In this document: piece after piece, positions 7,439 through 10,135 of the stretch
How the letters are laid out: each line of letters starts with the position of its first letter
How positions within the stretch are numbered: the first letter of the stretch is position 1
DNA from: Sphingobacteriales bacterium
GTDB taxonomy: Bacteria > Bacteroidota > Bacteroidia > Chitinophagales > Chitinophagaceae
Length of the DNA stretch: 10,135 nt
NCBI GenBank assembly: GCA_024640385.1
Contig: JAHEFC010000120.1
Span: 1 to 10,135 of the forward strand
Direction: 5' to 3'
Notes under the pieces: model-generated
What the model was told of the DNA's origin: nothing
Seen by the model: the letters and a program-made list of their open reading frames with translations, nothing else
The model's database searches: none
Program-made: the position numbers and the translations under genes

Positions 7439-7473
7439 AAAAGTCAAAAACAGAGATCCATTTTTGACTTTTT
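7438..7473 (-). terminator. AT-rich 13-bp inverted repeat: weak terminator or operator
   Basis: AAAAAGTCAAAAA (7438-7450) and TTTTTGACTTTTT (7461-7473) are perfect inverted repeats with a 10-nt loop. On the minus strand the structure begins 21 nt after the pdhB stop and its right arm is T-rich, as in an intrinsic terminator. Only two of the 13 pairs are G-C, so the hairpin would be weak. It also covers the -10 to -45 region of the predicted receptor promoter, where an operator would sit. Both roles remain open. Confidence 0.45.
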
Positions 7474-7489
7474 TATTTTTTATTTTTTA
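7469..7489. repeat. Three perfect TTTTTTA heptads (A-tract array)
   Basis: TTTTTTA is repeated three times without interruption between the 13-bp inverted repeat and the pdhB stop codon. On the minus strand it gives phased A6 tracts at 7-bp intervals, upstream of the predicted receptor promoter. It could act as an UP-like element or simply be a slippage-prone low-complexity tract. Confidence 0.6.
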
Positions 7490-7493
7490 GTTT

Positions 7494-8480
7494 TTACTTC
7501 TTGAGGTACATCACTTCTTTCACCAGTTTCACCGTGCGCGGGATATCCGGCAGATACAGTGCAACAAGGTTAGGCGCGTAGTGCATAGGCGCATCTGCAG
7601 AAGTGATCCTGCGGATGGGTGCGTCCAGGTAATCGAAACCTTCTTTCTGGATCTTATACGTGATCTCAGAACTCACTGAAGCAAAAGGCCACTGCTCTTC
7701 CACGATCACCAGCCTGTTGGTTTTCTTTACACTTTCGAGAATGGTCATCCAGTCGAGCGGACGTATGGTTCTGAGATCGATCACTTCAGCGCTGATCCCT
7801 TCCTTAGCCAGTTCTTCGGCAGCACCCAGTGCCACCTTCATCATTTTATTGAAAGAGACGATCGTTACATCAGTTCCGGCGCGCTTGATATCGGCCTTAC
7901 CAATGGGGATGAGATATTCTTCTTCGGGCACTTCACCTTTTTCTCCATACATTACTTCAGACTCCATGAAAATGACAGGGTCATCGTCGCGGATAGCGCT
8001 TTTTAAAAGGCCTTTGGCATCGTAAGGGTTGGAAACAGAGATCACTTTCAAACCCGGGATATTGGCATACATGCTTTCAAAAGCTGTGGAGTGCTGTGCA
8101 CCTAATTGCCCTGCTGACCCATTAGCTCCACGGAAAACGATCGGGCAACCGACCTGTCCGCCACTCATGGCCAGCATTTTTGAAGCAGTATTCAGGATCT
8201 GGTCAAGCGGAAGAACGGCAAAATTCCAGGTCATGTATTCAACGATGGGCCTGAGGCCGTTCTGGGCTGCGCCAACAGCAACTGCAGTGAATCCCAGTTC
8301 AGCAATGGGGGTATCGATGATCCTTTTGGGTCCGAACTCGTCCAGCATACCCTGGCTGACTTTATAAGCACCGTTATATTCAGCAACTTCTTCACCCAGT
8401 AGGAAAACGCGGTCGTCCCTTCTCATTTCCTCAGACATGGCTTCCCTTAAAGCTTCCCGGAATTGTATGATCCTGCCCAT
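7494..8480 (-). CDS. pdhB: Pyruvate/2-oxo acid dehydrogenase E1 component, beta subunit
   Basis: Beta subunit of the thiamine-diphosphate-dependent E1 enzyme, which decarboxylates pyruvate (or a related 2-oxo acid) and acetylates lipoyl-E2 in the cytoplasm. The 328-residue length and colinear motifs fit the family. GEEVAEYNGAYKVSQG (29-44) includes the ThDP-activating Glu region. DTPIAELGF (56-64), GQLGAQHS (124-131) with a likely active-site His130, and PYDAKGLL (152-159) follow. The C-terminal transketolase domain contains DLRTIRPLD (235-243) and EEQWPFA (261-267). The ATG at 8480 gives the usual N terminus MGRIIQFREALREAM. A TTG at 8504 would add eight non-conserved residues and overlap the predicted promoter. 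The alpha subunit is not adjacent, so the gene appears monocistronic, and its partners must be encoded elsewhere. Pyruvate is the likeliest substrate; branched-chain or acetoin specificity is not excluded by sequence alone. Confidence 0.94.
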   Translation of the reverse strand: MGRIIQFREALREAMSEEMRRDDRVFLLGEEVAEYNGAYKVSQGMLDEFGPKRIIDTPIAELGFTAVAVGAAQNGLRPIVEYMTWNFAVLPLDQILNTASKMLAMSGGQVGCPIVFRGANGSAGQLGAQHSTAFESMYANIPGLKVISVSNPYDAKGLLKSAIRDDDPVIFMESEVMYGEKGEVPEEEYLIPIGKADIKRAGTDVTIVSFNKMMKVALGAAEELAKEGISAEVIDLRTIRPLDWMTILESVKKTNRLVIVEEQWPFASVSSEITYKIQKEGFDYLDAPIRRITSADAPMHYAPNLVALYLPDIPRTVKLVKEVMYLKK

Positions 8481-8501
8481 TAATAAATTGGTTTTGGAGG
8501 G

Positions 8502-8509
8502 CAAAAATA
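8502..8509 (-). promoter_or_regulatory. Candidate -7 promoter element for pdhB
   Basis: On the minus strand this reads TATTTTTG, identical to the lepB element and likewise ending 22 nt before the ATG. No convincing TTG -33 box is present; the nearest is a CTG 15 nt upstream. The matching sequence and spacing at two unrelated genes is the main support. Confidence 0.42.
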
Positions 8510-8540
8510 GGGAAAAAATGTGTTCAGGTAGCTTTAGCAG

Positions 8541-8568
8541 GTTGCAGGTTCCGGGTTGCAGGTTCCAG
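8541..8568. repeat. Four-unit intergenic heptamer repeat, consensus GTTsCrG
   Basis: Four contiguous heptamers, GTTGCAG, GTTCCGG, GTTGCAG and GTTCCAG, occupy the gap between pdhB and the small exported-protein gene. They contain a perfect 13-bp direct repeat, GGTTGCAGGTTCC at 8540-8552 and 8554-8566. TAGCAG (8535-8540) precedes the array, and CTGCTA occurs twice after it (8577-8582 and 8584-8589), so the array could sit in the loop of a short hairpin. It resembles dispersed short intergenic repeats; the function is unknown. Confidence 0.7.
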
Positions 8569-8675
8569 CATTTTTTCTGCTAGCTGCTACCGACGGCACA
8601 GTATTTTTACCCATAACCCGGAATCAGTGGATAAATAAACAGGCTTTTACACAATAAATGACCCATTGCTCAAGC

Positions 8676-8706
8676 TTGCATGTGCCGTCCGGTTTGTTTA
8701 TTTTTC
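8676..8706 (+). promoter_or_regulatory. Candidate promoter for the small exported-protein gene
   Basis: TTG (8676-8678), 20 nt, then TATTTTTC (8699-8706): the Bacteroidota -33/-7 arrangement with one mismatch in the -7 box. The expected transcript start near 8712 lies after the ATG at 8680. It therefore argues for translation from TTG 8743 or ATG 8764. Confidence 0.42.
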
Positions 8707-8742
8707 TGTACCGATCTCCTATTGATAACCAAATTGTGCGTT

Positions 8743-9177
8743 TTGAAAAACTATGGAAAAATCATGCTGGGAGCTGCTGCGCTCTCTTTGACCCTGGTCT
8801 CGTTCAGGTCGCCATCCATATTAAAGGGCACCCGGATTGAAACCGGCCAGACCATTTGGGGCAAAATGGGACAAAGCACCATAGAACCTACCGACAAAGG
8901 CGTAAGTACCGTCACCAATACCGCAGGTAAGCCAGTATACACGATAAAGATCAAAGTGATCACCGGGGGCGTCAATCTTCACAAATGCGAGATCTGGTTC
9001 AGCGATGGAACCAGGAAAGAAGTGGAATTAAGGAACGATGTGCCTGCGGGTTCTGAAAGCCGCGAGATCAGCCTGAACAATACACTTCACCAGGTCAGCA
9101 AGATCGTATTATGGTACGATACCCGCAATTACAAACAGCGCGCGGAAGTTGAATTATGGGGCAAGAGCCTGAGCTAA
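8743..9177 (+). CDS. Small exported beta-rich protein of unknown function
   Basis: From the TTG at 8743 the protein has 144 residues and begins MKNYGKIMLGAAALSLTLVS, a good signal peptide with a basic start. The ATG at 8764 would drop the Lys residues. The ATG at 8680 would add a Cys-rich leader lying upstream of the predicted transcript start. The mature part alternates short predicted beta strands: TIKIKVITGGVNL (67-79), CEIWFSDGTRKEVEL (82-96), AGSESREISLN (102-112), VSKIVLWYDT (118-127) and RAEVELWGKS (133-142). The pattern GG-V, a V/W-F-G/D-G strand, S-R-x-I-x-L and a closing A-x-V-x-L-W-G resembles an uncharacterised beta-sandwich family that I recall from several phyla but cannot name with certainty. 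It has a single Cys in the mature part and no lipobox. It is probably a periplasmic or secreted monocistronic product, with a strong terminator about 165 nt downstream. Confidence 0.75.
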   Translation: MKNYGKIMLGAAALSLTLVSFRSPSILKGTRIETGQTIWGKMGQSTIEPTDKGVSTVTNTAGKPVYTIKIKVITGGVNLHKCEIWFSDGTRKEVELRNDVPAGSESREISLNNTLHQVSKIVLWYDTRNYKQRAEVELWGKSLS

Positions 9178-9307
9178 TTATTCATCGGGTTTTCAGATTT
9201 TATTTTTTGTGTGCTTACCGGTTAACAAGCTAGCCAGAAAATGCAAGAGATAAAAAAGCTAGATTCTTTAACAATTCAATGAATGTATTGAGGTTCCCCG
9301 CATTTAT

Positions 9308-9339
9308 CACATTCCTCACATTCCTCACATTCCCACATT
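9308..9339. repeat. 9-bp tandem repeat CACATTCCT, about 3.5 copies
   Basis: CACATTCCT occurs at 9308-9316 and 9317-9325. A third copy lacking its last T lies at 9326-9333, and a partial CACATT at 9334-9339. The array ends directly beside the A-tract of the bidirectional terminator, in the gap between two convergent genes. It is too short and unspaced to be CRISPR; the likely origin is replication slippage. Confidence 0.75.
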
Positions 9340-9341
9340 AA

Positions 9342-9369
9342 AAAAACCCCCGCTTTCGCGGGGGTTTTT
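9342..9369. terminator. Bidirectional rho-independent terminator
   Basis: A perfect 12-bp stem pairs AAAAACCCCCGC (9342-9353) with GCGGGGGTTTTT (9358-9369) across a TTTC loop. Read on the plus strand it ends in a T-run and stops the small exported-protein transcript. Read on the minus strand its A-tract becomes the U-tract and stops the T9SS cargo gene, whose stop codon is about 22 nt away. The seven G-C pairs make it by far the strongest hairpin in the window. Confidence 0.93.
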
Positions 9370-9391
9370 GATTTAAGGTTATGGTTTTCCA

Positions 9392-10135
9392 TTACCTGTT
9401 TATACCAGGGGATACTAATCGTCCGTTCACGGAGAACTTGTCAACAGAAACCCTGTAGATGATAGAATTGCGGTTGGAAGCAGGTACAGTGTATTCTACT
9501 GTATTCTCTCTTCCTGCAATTACCTGACCTTTGTTGATCACTTCAAGACGGCGTCCTGTCATGTCAAAGATCTCTACCTGTGCTTTACCTGATACTGGAG
9601 AAGTGAACCTGAAGAATACCCTGTCCTTAAATGGATTTGGATAAGCTTTCACGGTCAGTTCTTTACCCAGAGCAGATGAGCTGTTTGCTGATGAACCGAA
9701 AGTTTCGGTGTTCAAGTTTGCAAGCGTGTTAGCAGCACCACTGCAAGCATCTGTTTCAGACCACCTCAACGGTACGCGGCACTCATCGAATGCGTTGTTA
9801 ACCATATCAGCAGCGCCTGCGATAGCAGAAAGTGTTACACCAGCTGGCAATGCTTCCCCTTTCAGTGCCCTGTTACCCAGGATCCAGATATCTTCTACCT
9901 GAACACCTGCTATACCGTTCACGTTCATGCTGGATGAAACAGAGAACTTGAAGCACTGAGTTGTCAATCCATCAGGAGTTTCACCACAATCGTCTGAAGA
10001 GCCTGTTACCAGGTACTTGTTCTCGAGTGTGAATGATTTCAGTGATGAATTCAGACCAATATTGAGACCAAGGGTCATAGTCTGCGCGAGCAGCGTATTC
10101 TTATCACCACCTACCAGGAGATTAGCCTTAGTTCC
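9392..10135 (-). CDS. Secreted protein with T9SS type A C-terminal sorting domain (5' partial)
   Basis: The frame is open to the window edge, so only the last 247 residues of a larger protein are seen; the ATG at 10078 is internal. The final 84 residues (about 9395-9646) are a type A sorting domain. They begin AYPNPFKDRVFFRFTSP, continue with VEIFDMTGRRL, and end in a YRVSV strand. This domain directs proteins already in the periplasm through the type IX machinery to the surface or medium and is normally removed on export. The upstream part is Ser/Asn/Gly-rich with two close Cys pairs (in DCGETPDGLTTQC and DECRVPLRWSETDAC), suggesting a disulfide-stabilised extracellular module. I recognise no catalytic domain in the visible part. 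A large adhesin-like or surface protein is plausible. The bidirectional terminator lies just downstream. Confidence 0.88.
   Translation of the reverse strand, partial: GTKANLLVGGDKNTLLAQTMTLGLNIGLNSSLKSFTLENKYLVTGSSDDCGETPDGLTTQCFKFSVSSSMNVNGIAGVQVEDIWILGNRALKGEALPAGVTLSAIAGAADMVNNAFDECRVPLRWSETDACSGAANTLANLNTETFGSSANSSSALGKELTVKAYPNPFKDRVFFRFTSPVSGKAQVEIFDMTGRRLEVINKGQVIAGRENTVEYTVPASNRNSIIYRVSVDKFSVNGRLVSPGINR
9395..9646 (-). other. T9SS sorting domain coding segment
   Basis: Encodes the 84-residue C-terminal domain from AYPNPF to the C terminus. The Tyr-Pro-Asn-Pro-Phe opening, the central V-x-I-x-D-x-x-G-R strand-turn and the late I-Y-R-V strand are the hallmarks of the type A domain. 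It is the clearest single marker that the source is a Bacteroidota genome with a type IX secretion system. Confidence 0.85.

Noticed and set aside
8481..8504. TTG start at 8504 for pdhB
   Set aside because: It adds eight non-conserved residues and overlaps the predicted promoter; the ATG at 8480 gives the normal family N terminus.
8680..8742. ATG at 8680 as the start of the small exported protein
   Set aside because: It gives an odd Cys-rich leader before a good signal peptide and lies between the -33 and -7 boxes of the predicted promoter.
9241..9282. 13-codon open frame starting at the ATG at 9241
   Set aside because: No ribosome-binding or promoter support and nothing to distinguish it from chance; the gap 9178-9307 otherwise shows only two AAGCTAG copies (9227-9233 and 9256-9262).
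9308..9339. CRISPR-like array
   Set aside because: The units are 9 bp and contiguous, with no spacers and no cas genes nearby.

Overview
The window reads as chromosomal DNA of a Bacteroidota bacterium, most plausibly a Chitinophagaceae-like member; the family-level placement is inference. The evidence is: a type IX secretion (T9SS) C-terminal sorting domain at the right edge; a TonB-dependent receptor; a long signal peptidase I with an extra N-terminal membrane region; start codons without clear Shine-Dalgarno sequences; and several upstream elements matching the Bacteroidota -7 consensus TAnnTTTG. I saw no tRNA, rRNA, CRISPR array, transposase or phage gene.

Layout. Positions 2-1126 (+) hold the 3' part of a TolC-type outer-membrane efflux protein cut by the window edge. 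It converges with a minus-strand pair read leftward from about 3175: lepB (signal peptidase I) then cdd (cytidine deaminase), 6 nt apart and probably one operon. A divergent intergenic region (3147-3304) separates lepB from a plus-strand MerR-family regulator with a cobalamin-binding-like domain of the CarH/LitR type. That gene converges, stop against stop, with an NtrC-type sigma-54 response regulator that lacks its DNA-binding domain. Further right on the minus strand are a TonB-dependent receptor, 28 nt upstream of the response regulator, and the beta subunit of pyruvate (or another 2-oxo acid) dehydrogenase E1. Then come a plus-strand gene for a small exported beta-rich protein of unknown function, a strong bidirectional terminator, and the 3' end of a large secreted T9SS cargo protein on the minus strand.

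How they fit together. Most of these are unlinked housekeeping genes: protein export (lepB), pyrimidine salvage (cdd), central carbon metabolism (pdhB) and envelope transport (TolC, TonB receptor). The two regulators are the most unusual genes. The MerR protein keeps the Trp-x9-Glu-His signature and the axial-ligand-type His of B12 photoreceptors, but has a Pro where the B12 motif has Gly. A perfect 7-bp inverted repeat lies just upstream of its start. The response regulator has intact receiver and AAA+ domains but ends where the Fis-type helix-turn-helix should begin.

Non-coding content. No gene-free stretch exceeds about 265 bp. The gaps hold candidate promoters, an AT-rich 13-bp inverted repeat with three TTTTTTA heptads before the TonB receptor, a four-unit heptamer repeat before pdhB, and a 9-bp tandem repeat beside the bidirectional terminator. 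I found no convincing multi-gene novel system. The best leads are the two atypical regulators and the small intergenic repeats.
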